Assembly (NCBI GenBank): GCA_020026275.1
Contig: JAHHQQ010000004.1
Span: 1 to 64,000, forward strand
Source: Bacteroidales bacterium
GTDB taxonomy: Bacteria; Bacteroidota; Bacteroidia; Bacteroidales; UBA932
Reading direction: 5' to 3'
Length of the DNA stretch: 64,000 nucleotides
The notes beneath the pieces were generated by a model. The model did no database searches, was not told the DNA's origin, and saw nothing but the letters and a program-made list of their open reading frames with translations. Positions 15,911 through 24,616 of this stretch are shown in pieces. Numbering within the stretch: position 1 is the first letter of the stretch; each line of letters starts with the position of its first letter. The position numbers and the translations under genes were made by a program.

Positions 15911-17035
15911 TTATTTTGCAAACTTCTCTGCCTGGCCGCGAATCAGTTCTGCATCTTTGAAGTAATTGATCTTCATTGCATTCTTGACATCTTCCACTGT
16001 AGAGGCAGCCACTTCTCTGGCTGCTTCACTTCCTTTCTTCAAAATTTCATAAATGGCAGGAATGTCCTTTTCCAGTTCAGTTCTGCGGTTTCTCACTGGT
16101 TCAAGGGTCTCATTCAAAATCTTTTCAAGCAACTTCTTACATTTGACATCTCCCAATCCACCCCTTCTGTAATGCTCTTTCATCTCGTCCAGACAAGCAT
16201 AATCAGGCATGTAAAGTCCAAAATGCTCATCGTGACAGAAAGCATCCAGATAAGTAAAGACACAGTTGCCTTCCACATGACCTGGATCTGCAACATTCAA
16301 GTGGGTTGGGTCGGTATACATGGACATGACCTTCTTGTGCAGATCAGCAGCTGAATCGGACAGATAGATGCAGTTACCCAAAGATTTGGACATCTTGGCC
16401 TTGCCGTCCGTTCCCGGAAGTCTCAAACAAGCACTATTGCTTGGGAGCATGATTTCCGGCTCCACCAAAGTGCCTTCACCATATATGCTGTTAAATTTGC
16501 GGACAATCTCGACGGTCTGCTCTATCATCGGCTTCTGATCCTCACCGGCCGGAACGACATTCGCCTTGAATGCGGTGATATCTGCCGCCTGTGAAATCGG
16601 GTAAGTGAAAAAGCCGACAGGAAGACCGCTTCCGAAGACCTGATCACCTCCATCTTCCGGAGTAAATCCTCTCATCTTGATCTCACTCTTGACAGTCGGA
16701 TTTCTCTGAAGTCTGGCCACCGTCACCAAGTTCATATAGTAGAAAGCCAATTCGGTCAGTTCTGGAATCTGGCTCTGGATGAACATGGTCACCTTGGAAG
16801 GATCCAGTCCGACAGAAAGATAGTCCAATGCAACTTCAATCACATTCTGACGGACCTTCTCCGGATTCTCAAAATTATCTGTAAGTGCCTGTGCATCAGC
16901 AATGAACACAAACATCTTGTCATAATCTCCAGCATTCTGGATATTGACACGGTTGCGGAGTGAGCCGACATAGTGTCCGATATGGAGTCGGCCGGTAGGA
17001 CGGTCACCCGTCAAAATTATTTTTTTATTTTCCAT
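15911..17035 (-). CDS. trpS: Tryptophanyl-tRNA synthetase
   Basis: Class I aminoacyl-tRNA synthetase charging tRNA-Trp. 374 residues, longer than the ~330 of many bacteria. The HIGH signature is exact at residues 18-21 (RLHIGHYVGS) and the second signature is KMSKSLGN. The DQ/VPAGEDQKPMIEQT region binds tryptophan and ATP. It shares a short divergent upstream region with asd. Confidence 0.95.
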   Translation of the reverse strand: MENKKIILTGDRPTGRLHIGHYVGSLRNRVNIQNAGDYDKMFVFIADAQALTDNFENPEKVRQNVIEVALDYLSVGLDPSKVTMFIQSQIPELTELAFYYMNLVTVARLQRNPTVKSEIKMRGFTPEDGGDQVFGSGLPVGFFTYPISQAADITAFKANVVPAGEDQKPMIEQTVEIVRKFNSIYGEGTLVEPEIMLPSNSACLRLPGTDGKAKMSKSLGNCIYLSDSAADLHKKVMSMYTDPTHLNVADPGHVEGNCVFTYLDAFCHDEHFGLYMPDYACLDEMKEHYRRGGLGDVKCKKLLEKILNETLEPVRNRRTELEKDIPAIYEILKKGSEAAREVAASTVEDVKNAMKINYFKDAELIRGQAEKFAK

Positions 17036-17105
17036 AGTCTATCAATTTTCAATATGCTAAGTTACAAAATATTATAGCGATATGCCACTCCTCTCCCACT
17101 CTGAT

Positions 17106-17136
17106 TTTGACATTTTCATGTAAATTTCTAATTTTG
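17106..17136 (+). promoter_or_regulatory. Promoter of asd
   Basis: TTTG (17106-17109), a 19-base spacer and TAATTTTG (17129-17136): a full -33/-7 pair in Bacteroidota spacing, ending 25 bases before the asd ATG. Confidence 0.75.
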
Positions 17137-17161
17137 AAGATAAAACAAAAGAAAAAGAATC

Positions 17162-18163
17162 ATGAAAGTTGCAGTCGTGGGCGTTACAGGCCTTGTGGGA
17201 ACCAGAATGCTGGAAGTGTTGGAAGAACGACATTTCCCCGTCACCAAACTTCTTCCGGTCGCTTCGGAAAAGTCTGTCGGCAAAATCATTTCCTTCAAAG
17301 GAAAAGAATATGAAATCATTTCTGCGGAACAAGCCATTGCCGCCCAACCTCAACTGGCCATCTTTTCGGCTGGTGGAACTGTTTCCGCGGAACTTGCTCC
17401 AAAATTTGCATCCGTAGGCTGCAGAGTTGTCGACAATTCTTCCTATTGGAGAATGGATCCAACCAAAAAACTGGTGATTCCAGAAATCAACCCTGAAGTA
17501 TTGGAAAAAGACGATTATATCATTGCCAACCCGAACTGCTCAACTATTCAGATGTTGCTTCCACTATATAAGCTACATCAAGCATTTACCATCCGAAGAA
17601 TCGTCGTTTCCACCTATCAATCTGTCACGGGTTCTGGTAATAAGGCCGTCGCCCAGATGAAAGCGGAAAGGAAAGGGATGAAATGGGGAGAATATCCGGC
17701 TTTCTATCCTTATCCCATTGATGAAAATGTAATCCCACATATCGATTCATTTTTGGATACAGGTTACACGAAAGAAGAGCAAAAGATGGTAGATGAAACT
17801 CACAAGATTCTGGCAGATGAAACAATTGGGGTCAGCCCAACTGCCGCAAGAGTTCCGGTCTTAGGCGGACATTCCGAATCCATCAATGTAGAATTTGAGA
17901 AGGAGTTCACCTTGGAAGATGTTCGACAAATCTGGCAGGACACCCCAGGAATTATCATCATAGATTGTCCTGATCAGAACCAATACCCGATGCCTCTTTC
18001 TTCACTTGGAAAAGATGAAGTCTTTGTGGGTCGTCTTAGAAGAGATTCCTCAATAAAGAACGGAATTAATTTCTGGTGTGTCGCAGATAATATCAGAAAG
18101 GGAGCGGCAACCAACGCAGTGCAAATTGCCGAAATACTTCTTCAAAAAGGACTGATTGGATAA
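17162..18163 (+). CDS. asd: Aspartate-semialdehyde dehydrogenase
   Basis: NADPH-dependent reduction of aspartyl phosphate, leading to lysine/diaminopimelate, threonine and methionine. 333 residues. NADP loop GVTGLVGTRM is at the N-terminus; the catalytic cysteine is Cys126 in NPNCSTIQM; the substrate-binding region TAARVPVLGGHSESI follows. Single gene with a full promoter and its own terminator. Confidence 0.96.
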   Translation: MKVAVVGVTGLVGTRMLEVLEERHFPVTKLLPVASEKSVGKIISFKGKEYEIISAEQAIAAQPQLAIFSAGGTVSAELAPKFASVGCRVVDNSSYWRMDPTKKLVIPEINPEVLEKDDYIIANPNCSTIQMLLPLYKLHQAFTIRRIVVSTYQSVTGSGNKAVAQMKAERKGMKWGEYPAFYPYPIDENVIPHIDSFLDTGYTKEEQKMVDETHKILADETIGVSPTAARVPVLGGHSESINVEFEKEFTLEDVRQIWQDTPGIIIIDCPDQNQYPMPLSSLGKDEVFVGRLRRDSSIKNGINFWCVADNIRKGAATNAVQIAEILLQKGLIG

Positions 18164-18184
18164 TTCATCATCTCAGAAAGATAG

Positions 18185-18222
18185 AAGAAGGCCAGATGCA
18201 AGCAAACATCTGGCCTTCTTCT
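18185..18222. terminator. Bidirectional terminator between asd and pepP
   Basis: AAGAAGGCCAGATG pairs with CATCTGGCCTTCTT around an 8-base loop; A- and T-rich flanks allow use from both sides. Confidence 0.85.
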
Positions 18223-18240
18223 CTTAAACCAACCCAAAAA

Positions 18241-19638
18241 CTACCTTTTCATTGCCTCTTCCACCTCATCCGGCTCTATAGGCAATCTCTGGTCGCCCAG
18301 ACGACGCGCACCGTCAGAAGTGACCAAAACATCGTCTTCCAGACGAATTCCACCGAAATCGTAGTATTCCTCCAGTTTGGCATAGTTGACAAATCCCTTG
18401 TCCGTGCCTTCTTTCTTCCAAAGTTCAATGAGGGCTGGAATGAAATAGATACCCGGCTCATCTGAAATGACATTGCCAGGAACCAATCTACGTGCCATAC
18501 GAAGACTTCCCAGTCCTAATTGAGAAGATCTGGTCTGATCCTCGTCATATCCAACGAAATTTTCTCCATAATCCTCCATATCATGGACATCCAGACCAAT
18601 AGCATGGCCCAGACCATGTGGTTGGAAAAGACCGGCAATTCCGATCTCTACCATGGAATCGATATCTCCTCTGACAATATCCAGGGCGGACAGTCTTTCA
18701 AGCATCATCCTCATGGTTTTAATGTGCACATCACGATATGCAACACCCGGACGGGTCTGACTGAAAGCGTAATTATTGCAATCACATACAATCTGATAGA
18801 TATCTCTCTGCTTAGACGTGAATTTTCCGCTTGTAGGAAGGGTTCTCGTATGATCAGAAGGATAGTGCATATTGTTCTCACAACCTGCATCAATCACCAT
18901 AAGTTTGCCAGGTTCGACAATCTTGTCATGAAGGTGATTGTGCAAGGTTTCTCCATGCTGGGACAAAATAGTAGGAAAGGATACACCCCAACCCTTACCA
19001 AGGGTCATGCCATCCATCTTTCCAACAATTTCCTGCTCCAAAATTCCGATACGGACATTGTTTCTCGCCACCGTATGCATCTCATAACCAAGATTACAGG
19101 CATCGTCCAGCTGGGCTATCTCACAAGGTTCCTTGATGAGACGAAGTGAGATGATAGCCTTGATCAAGTCGACGGAAGGTTTCTTGTCATCCAATCCAAG
19201 TTCTCTCAATTTCAGGACATTGTAATATCTTGAGGCAGGTACGAAATGGATTCTCCTGCCATGGGCAATGGCCTCAGAAACAGCCTTTCCGAAGGCATCA
19301 GACGGAGCGGAACGGTCCACACCTACACTCGCAGCCAAAGAGCTGACAGACGGTTGCGGCCCCATCCAGATAATATCTCCGATTTCAATGTCATCGGCAT
19401 ATATAATCTCTACACCATTGTCCAAATCAATGATGGCCGCATAGCCAGGATTGTCCAAACCCCAAAAATATAGCCATGTACTATCTTGTCTGAACTTATA
19501 GCAATTATCCTTATACTGAGCAGGAGCATCTACATTGCCGATAAAAATGGCAAGACCTCTCTGACCTTCTGCGGCGGCAGCACACATTTTTGAAATGAGT
19601 GCTTTGCGCCGGTTTTCATAAACCTCTTTATTGAACAT
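18241..19638 (-). CDS. pepP: Xaa-Pro aminopeptidase (aminopeptidase P family, M24B)
   Basis: Cytosolic metallopeptidase removing N-terminal residues before proline. 465 residues: an N-terminal AMP_N domain, then a pita-bread catalytic domain. All five metal ligands are present in family context: the two Asp in VIDAGCENNMHYPSDHTRT, His in GLGHAIGLDVHD, Glu in DEPGIYF and Glu in GIRLEDDV. No signal peptide. It is the last gene of a leftward operon with a DPP-type peptidase, ogt and a lipoprotein, consistent with use of proline-containing peptides released by the DPP enzyme (inference). Confidence 0.94.
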   Translation of the reverse strand: MFNKEVYENRRKALISKMCAAAAEGQRGLAIFIGNVDAPAQYKDNCYKFRQDSTWLYFWGLDNPGYAAIIDLDNGVEIIYADDIEIGDIIWMGPQPSVSSLAASVGVDRSAPSDAFGKAVSEAIAHGRRIHFVPASRYYNVLKLRELGLDDKKPSVDLIKAIISLRLIKEPCEIAQLDDACNLGYEMHTVARNNVRIGILEQEIVGKMDGMTLGKGWGVSFPTILSQHGETLHNHLHDKIVEPGKLMVIDAGCENNMHYPSDHTRTLPTSGKFTSKQRDIYQIVCDCNNYAFSQTRPGVAYRDVHIKTMRMMLERLSALDIVRGDIDSMVEIGIAGLFQPHGLGHAIGLDVHDMEDYGENFVGYDEDQTRSSQLGLGSLRMARRLVPGNVISDEPGIYFIPALIELWKKEGTDKGFVNYAKLEEYYDFGGIRLEDDVLVTSDGARRLGDQRLPIEPDEVEEAMKR

Positions 19639-19656
19639 CTTATATTAATTAAACTG

Positions 19657-20457
19657 TTATTTCAAAATATCTTCCAACTCTTCCCATGGCACCTTCACCT
19701 CAATATTTCCAAGATAATATGGACCAATATCATATGCGCCATATACATAGACCACGCCTTCCGGAATCAGATAGAAACTGCCATTGGGCTTGATGTCTTT
19801 CGTGAACAGACATTCATAGTCTTCCTCATTTTCAAAAGAATCGTGGAGGCAACTGGTCAAAAGTCTTGCCAACTGAGCCTGATAGTCAGGCACAAACAAA
19901 TCTTCTTCACTGACAACTTTTCCTGTCTGACGGTCTATTACAACAGGAATTTTGGAACTCATCCCATGAGCCCCCCCTTCATAAGTATACGACTCCACCA
20001 AATAGGACAAATAATGCTGATATGGAGGAAGAAAACTGGCTTCCACCTTGGTCATCCAATTGAAAGCAGCATAACTCAGCTCTTCCAATTCCCCTCCTTC
20101 TGCAGAAGTTTTCTTCATTTCTTCCAAGAAATCTTCATTGGCTTCCTTATAGTTCTCACAAGCATCAGAGACAAACTGACCAGCAGCTTCCTCAACCGTC
20201 AATGCTTCATACTGATTGCCGAACGCAGCTTCGACCACCACCCGATTGATTTCTTCTTTCAGTTCCTTCCTCACTCCACCTGTGACATATTCCACTTCCA
20301 CCTGAACTTCCAAATGTTCTTTTCGTCCTTCTTCCAATACAAAGGACTGGTATTTTTTGCAAAATTCTGTCTGCAATCCCTTATCAAGATCACAGGCTAC
20401 CATTCCGACCATCATAGAGGCCATGGTTATCAGATTCAATATCTTTTTCATACTCAT
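19657..20457 (-). CDS. DUF3298-type lipoprotein
   Basis: 266 residues with a lipoprotein signal (MVGMVAC, lipidated Cys22). The second half has the DUF3298 pattern, YLVESYTYEGGAHG then DRQTGKVVSEEDLF, also found in the extracellular part of RsiV-type anti-sigma factors. There is no membrane or sigma-binding segment here, so it is not an anti-sigma factor itself. The start codon overlaps the ogt stop as ATGA, indicating translational coupling. Function unknown. Confidence 0.8.
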   Translation of the reverse strand: MSMKKILNLITMASMMVGMVACDLDKGLQTEFCKKYQSFVLEEGRKEHLEVQVEVEYVTGGVRKELKEEINRVVVEAAFGNQYEALTVEEAAGQFVSDACENYKEANEDFLEEMKKTSAEGGELEELSYAAFNWMTKVEASFLPPYQHYLSYLVESYTYEGGAHGMSSKIPVVIDRQTGKVVSEEDLFVPDYQAQLARLLTSCLHDSFENEEDYECLFTKDIKPNGSFYLIPEGVVYVYGAYDIGPYYLGNIEVKVPWEELEDILK

Positions 20458-21020
20458 AATTTATATAATTGTTTTCGGATCAACATCCTTTTGACATCGC
20501 GTCCGCAGATGTATTCTCCATAATCGATTTTTTCATCTACAATATACAGGGCCTTCCATTTGAACAACCCATTTTCTCTCTCTATTCCCATCAGCCTTTC
20601 CATAGACTCTTTCGGTATGACCAGATGGCACGGCACAATGAAACAGATTGGATTGAGTGCAATAGCATGCGCCACTTGGCGAACAGCCGTGGCTTTTCCG
20701 ATGCGCTTTGCAAAAGTCGCATAACTCATCAATTCCGGATGGGAATCTTCCCCGTGGGTCAGATTGAACAGTTGCTGCCAAACATAAACCTGAAAAGGAG
20801 TCCCCACTAATTTCAAATCATCCAATGTCAACGTATCGGACAATTGGAGCAACTGGACCGTTGAAATCTTTCTGCAAGTAATCTCATCTATCTCACGAGC
20901 AGGAATCTCCACAATCCGCTTCATGAGATCTGAGAAGGCCCGATAGTCCAACGAAACGGAAGCAATCTTTCCGTCAATTTTAGTAACAATCCATTGCAGG
21001 TCCTTTTCCATCTCTTTCAT
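20454..21020 (-). CDS. ogt: Methylated-DNA--protein-cysteine methyltransferase
   Basis: Direct-reversal repair of O6-alkylguanine by transfer to a cysteine. 188 residues. The helix-turn-helix DNA-binding part includes SYATFAKRIGKATAVRQVAHA with its arginine finger, followed by NPICFIVPCHLVIP with acceptor Cys131. The usual PCHR is PCHL here. The gene begins on the base directly before the DPP gene's stop codon in genome order and is tightly packed in the operon. Confidence 0.92.
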   Translation of the reverse strand: MKEMEKDLQWIVTKIDGKIASVSLDYRAFSDLMKRIVEIPAREIDEITCRKISTVQLLQLSDTLTLDDLKLVGTPFQVYVWQQLFNLTHGEDSHPELMSYATFAKRIGKATAVRQVAHAIALNPICFIVPCHLVIPKESMERLMGIERENGLFKWKALYIVDEKIDYGEYICGRDVKRMLIRKQLYKL

Positions 21021-23516
21021 TTATCTGTCATTGTTCATCTCTACAATATCGACTTCTCCCCTCTTGCTCTGACCCATCAGCCATTCGCTGTAGTAATCAG
21101 CCATTTTCCAGAAGAAATATTCATTCATATCTCCAAAACTATGCCTTTTCCCCGGCAAGAAAAGCATATCAAAACGCTTGTTGGCACGAATCAGCGCATT
21201 CACCACGCGGATGGTATTGGCCGGATTCACATTGTTATCTGTATCTCCATGGACCAGAAGCAGATGGCCTTTCAAGTTCTTGACCAATTCCTGATTCGTT
21301 TCTATCTGATAGACAAAAGTAGTGTCTCCGTTTTCCACTTTTTCCTTAATGCCATGATGTTGCTCACTCCACCACCGGTTATAGATTGTATTGTCATGAT
21401 TGCCAGCACAAGATACCGCCACTTTAAAGAAATCAGGGTAAGTGAGAATAGCGGCTGTTGACATGAAACCACCGCCTGAATGTCCATGTATGCCAACTCG
21501 GTCAATATCAATAAAAGGATACCTGGCAGCCAGCTGCTGGATAGCATATTTCTGGTCAGCCAAACCATAGTCCCTCAAATTGCCGTAGCCATAATTGTGA
21601 TACCATTTGGAACGGGCCGGATGCCCACCTCGGTTGCCGACGGTCACCACAATGAAGCCCAATTGTGCAAGACGGTCTGTACGGGTCATACCGGCACTCC
21701 ATGAAATATTGTTGCCCTCTACTTGTGGCCCCGGATAAACATAATCACAAATTGGATAGACCTTGGTGGAGTCAAAATCAAACGGCTTGTACATTACTCC
21801 CCACAAATCGGTCACGCCATCTTCAGCCTTCACCTTGAAGCGTTCTGGAAATTTATAGCCAGAAGCCATCAGCAGAGAAAAATCCGCCTCTTCCAAATCC
21901 ATCACTTTCCGGCCGGTCCTGGCATTGTAAAGTATCGAACCCGGCTGATGGTCCACTCTTGAATAATTCGCTATGAAATAGCGGCCATTTTCAGTTACCA
22001 AAGCCGACACATCCATATCGTCCATATCCAGCTGACTGATTTCTCCGCCCTTCAGTCCTACTTTATAAGTATGCATCTGGTATGGATTTTCATCCGGATT
22101 GACACCAGAAGCCGAGAACACGACATAACCGTCCTTTTCATTGACGCCTCTCACTTCTTCCACATGATAAGGTCCCTCCGTCAGATTTCTGACCATAGTA
22201 CCATCTGCATCATATAAATAAAGGTTGGCCCAACCATTCCGTTCAGACCAATGAATGAACTGCCTGCCTCCATCCAGCAAAACAATCGGACGAGTCTCCA
22301 CATAGGTATTCATCCTTTCCTCCAATACCACTTCTGCAGAATCCTTCTCTACATCAACATAACATAAATCCACGCGATGGATGTCACGGCTCTGCCTCCA
22401 AAGATAGAAGCCCTTCTCATCGCCCTTCCATTCCCTCACGCAAGGAGTCTGTTCCTTGTACTGGTTCTCCTTCCGGGAAGGGGCGTATTCGAAGGAAAGA
22501 TCCTGATCCTTGAATGCGGCTGTCTTAATGTGCCTGAATGTTTTTTTAGCCACATCGCATATATACAGATGCCCCTCCGGACCAGGCTCTCCTGGCATCT
22601 GATATTTATAAGTTTCCAAGGTAGGACGAGGCATGGACAAGGAATTGATCACCCAATAATCCTTGACCTTGGACATGTCCCATCTGAGTGTGGCGAATCG
22701 TTTGGAGTCAGGAGACCAGACAATGAAGGCAGGCGGAATCCGTTTGGTCGAATCCACCGTAGTATTGCCCATATAGTTGTCGGCGCCCCAGCTGAAATCA
22801 TGGGATCCGTCGTTTGTCAGACGTATTTCCACCAAGGTGCTGTCATTCGGGTCCGCCGCCGCTTTGCGGAGATTGGTGGAATCCATAAGGAACAGATCAT
22901 TGCCCTTCACGTAGACTCCCTGCGTACCGTCTGGAGCAATTACTGCAAAATCAGGGTAAAGAGCCTGCCGATCCTGCACTTCCAAAGTTCGGTCCTCCAG
23001 TTCTCCTGTCTGAAGATCATAACGGAAATGAAATGTCTGAAGACTTCCTCTCTTCTCCCTGGCCAGTGCGGTCGTATCTCCTTCCGCAAATTTTCTCTTC
23101 TGAGTACTTGCAACAGTGAAAGTGAGGTAACGATCCTCCTCCAATTTGAGATTTTCCATCGGAACATGCTGGGCATCCATCGGATCTTTCACAATTTCCG
23201 TCAGACGCATAGCCAAACGCGGCATATCAAAAACAGCCTTCCGTGTGCCCTTGTCCGGATCCACCAAATAAAGATTATTTCCTTGGGACGTTTTCCAACT
23301 ATAAAGGAACCGATCTGAATTTTGGAACCAGATTGGCTGCACCTTCGTAGAAAACACCATTCTCTGAATATTCTCTTGGGAAAAACGAGCAGCCTGTCCG
23401 TAATTTGGGGTTCTTGCATACCTGTCAGCATCCCGACCGGCAGTTTTTCCTGTTCCCTGCGCAAGAATAGAAGTCACGGCGAAAACAGAAAACAAAACAC
23501 TGAAAAGCTTTTTCAT
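21021..23516 (-). CDS. S9 family dipeptidyl peptidase (DPP IV-like), secreted
   Basis: 831 residues with a signal peptide ending near SILAQ. An N-terminal beta-propeller (DPPIV_N) is followed by an alpha/beta hydrolase domain. The catalytic triad is readable: Ser680 in GHSGGG, Asp760 in HGDTDNN and His792 in KRHSF. Such enzymes release X-Pro or X-Ala dipeptides in the periplasm or at the surface. It is the first gene of the operon with ogt, DUF3298 lipoprotein and pepP. Whether it is strict DPP IV or another DPP cannot be decided from these motifs alone. Confidence 0.9.
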   Translation of the reverse strand: MKKLFSVLFSVFAVTSILAQGTGKTAGRDADRYARTPNYGQAARFSQENIQRMVFSTKVQPIWFQNSDRFLYSWKTSQGNNLYLVDPDKGTRKAVFDMPRLAMRLTEIVKDPMDAQHVPMENLKLEEDRYLTFTVASTQKRKFAEGDTTALAREKRGSLQTFHFRYDLQTGELEDRTLEVQDRQALYPDFAVIAPDGTQGVYVKGNDLFLMDSTNLRKAAADPNDSTLVEIRLTNDGSHDFSWGADNYMGNTTVDSTKRIPPAFIVWSPDSKRFATLRWDMSKVKDYWVINSLSMPRPTLETYKYQMPGEPGPEGHLYICDVAKKTFRHIKTAAFKDQDLSFEYAPSRKENQYKEQTPCVREWKGDEKGFYLWRQSRDIHRVDLCYVDVEKDSAEVVLEERMNTYVETRPIVLLDGGRQFIHWSERNGWANLYLYDADGTMVRNLTEGPYHVEEVRGVNEKDGYVVFSASGVNPDENPYQMHTYKVGLKGGEISQLDMDDMDVSALVTENGRYFIANYSRVDHQPGSILYNARTGRKVMDLEEADFSLLMASGYKFPERFKVKAEDGVTDLWGVMYKPFDFDSTKVYPICDYVYPGPQVEGNNISWSAGMTRTDRLAQLGFIVVTVGNRGGHPARSKWYHNYGYGNLRDYGLADQKYAIQQLAARYPFIDIDRVGIHGHSGGGFMSTAAILTYPDFFKVAVSCAGNHDNTIYNRWWSEQHHGIKEKVENGDTTFVYQIETNQELVKNLKGHLLLVHGDTDNNVNPANTIRVVNALIRANKRFDMLFLPGKRHSFGDMNEYFFWKMADYYSEWLMGQSKRGEVDIVEMNNDR

Positions 23517-23538
23517 AATTTATTCATCTAGACGTTGT

Positions 23539-23546
23539 CAAATATA
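23539..23546 (-). promoter_or_regulatory. -7 box of the DPP-ogt-pepP operon
   Basis: Minus strand TATATTTG, 22 bases upstream of the DPP ATG. Confidence 0.65.
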
Positions 23547-23628
23547 TTAAAAATACTCCGGCTTCACCACATTCTGACATAGAAATACTGATAATCAACA
23601 CGTTTAAAGATTTAAGAAGACAAAAACC

Positions 23629-23659
23629 TTTGTATTTTCATTTTATATATGTATATTTG
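23629..23659 (+). promoter_or_regulatory. Promoter of the str (rpsL) operon
   Basis: TTTG (23629-23632), 19-base spacer, TATATTTG (23652-23659): a textbook Bacteroidota promoter, fitting strong expression of ribosomal genes. Confidence 0.85.
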
Positions 23660-23708
23660 CACCCCCTAAAAATAGGGATTAACATAAATTAAAGATTTAT
23701 AATCATTT

Positions 23709-24092
23709 ATGCCAACAATTCAACAATTAGTCCGCAAAGGACGCGAGGTTATCGAGTACACGAGTAAGTCTCGTGCGTTGGATGCATGCCCTCAGAAGAG
23801 AGGAGTTTGTGTACGTGTTTACACTACCACTCCTAAAAAACCTAACTCAGCAATGCGTAAAGTTGCGCGTGTTAAGTTGACAAACTCCAAAGAGGTCAAT
23901 GCTTACATCCCAGGAGAGGGCCACAACCTTCAGGAGCACTCCATCGTGCTTGTTCGTGGAGGCCGTGTAAAAGACCTTCCTGGTGTACGTTACCACATCC
24001 TTAGAGGAGCTTTGGATACAGCTGGTGTAGAAGGCAGGACTCAGTCCCGCTCTCTATATGGTGCCAAGAGACCAAAGAAATCTAAGAAGTAA
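23709..24092 (+). CDS. rpsL: 30S ribosomal protein S12
   Basis: 127 residues, full length. The decoding-centre loops are TPKKPNSAMRKVARVKL and GRVKDLPGVRYH. Lys43, Lys88 and Pro91, positions where changes confer streptomycin resistance, are the wild-type residues. First gene of rpsL-rpsG-fusA-rpsJ. Confidence 0.98.
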   Translation: MPTIQQLVRKGREVIEYTSKSRALDACPQKRGVCVRVYTTTPKKPNSAMRKVARVKLTNSKEVNAYIPGEGHNLQEHSIVLVRGGRVKDLPGVRYHILRGALDTAGVEGRTQSRSLYGAKRPKKSKK

Positions 24093-24127
24093 TTTTTCAA
24101 TTTAATTTTATCTTAATTTTTTCAAAA

Positions 24128-24604
24128 ATGAGAAAAGCGAAGCCAAGAAAGAGGATTCTACTTCCTGATCCAAAATTTCACGACGTCAATGTAACACGTT
24201 TCGTGAATAATCTTATGTTGCAGGGAAAGAAGAGTATCGCGTATTCTATTTTTTACGATGCCATTGACATGGTAGGCGAGAAGATGAAAGATTCTGACAA
24301 GGCTCCTCTAGATATTTGGAGGAAAGCACTCGAGAACGTCACTCCACAGATTGAAGTGAAGTCACGTCGTATCGGTGGTGCAAACTTCCAGGTGCCTACA
24401 GAGTTGAGACCAGAGAGAAAAATTTCAGTTTCTATGAAGAATATGATACTTTTCGCTCGCAAACGTTCCGGCCACTCTATGGCAGAAAAACTTTGTGCCG
24501 AAATTATCGCTGCCTATAACAACGAAGGTGGTGCATACAAGAGAAAAGAAGATATGCACAGAATGGCAGAAGCTAACAAGGCATTTGCACATTTCCGTTT
24601 CTAA
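24128..24604 (+). CDS. rpsG: 30S ribosomal protein S7
   Basis: 158 residues, normal length. Begins MRKAKPRKRILLPDPKFHD and contains the conserved RRIGGANFQVPTE. Assembly-initiating protein of the small-subunit head. 35 bases after rpsL and 12 before fusA. Confidence 0.98.
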   Translation: MRKAKPRKRILLPDPKFHDVNVTRFVNNLMLQGKKSIAYSIFYDAIDMVGEKMKDSDKAPLDIWRKALENVTPQIEVKSRRIGGANFQVPTELRPERKISVSMKNMILFARKRSGHSMAEKLCAEIIAAYNNEGGAYKRKEDMHRMAEANKAFAHFRF

Positions 24605-24616
24605 TTTTATTGACGA

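Noticed and set aside
22377..23318. Open frame of 313 codons on the + strand
   Set aside because: Antisense to the DPP-type peptidase gene and without recognisable domains.
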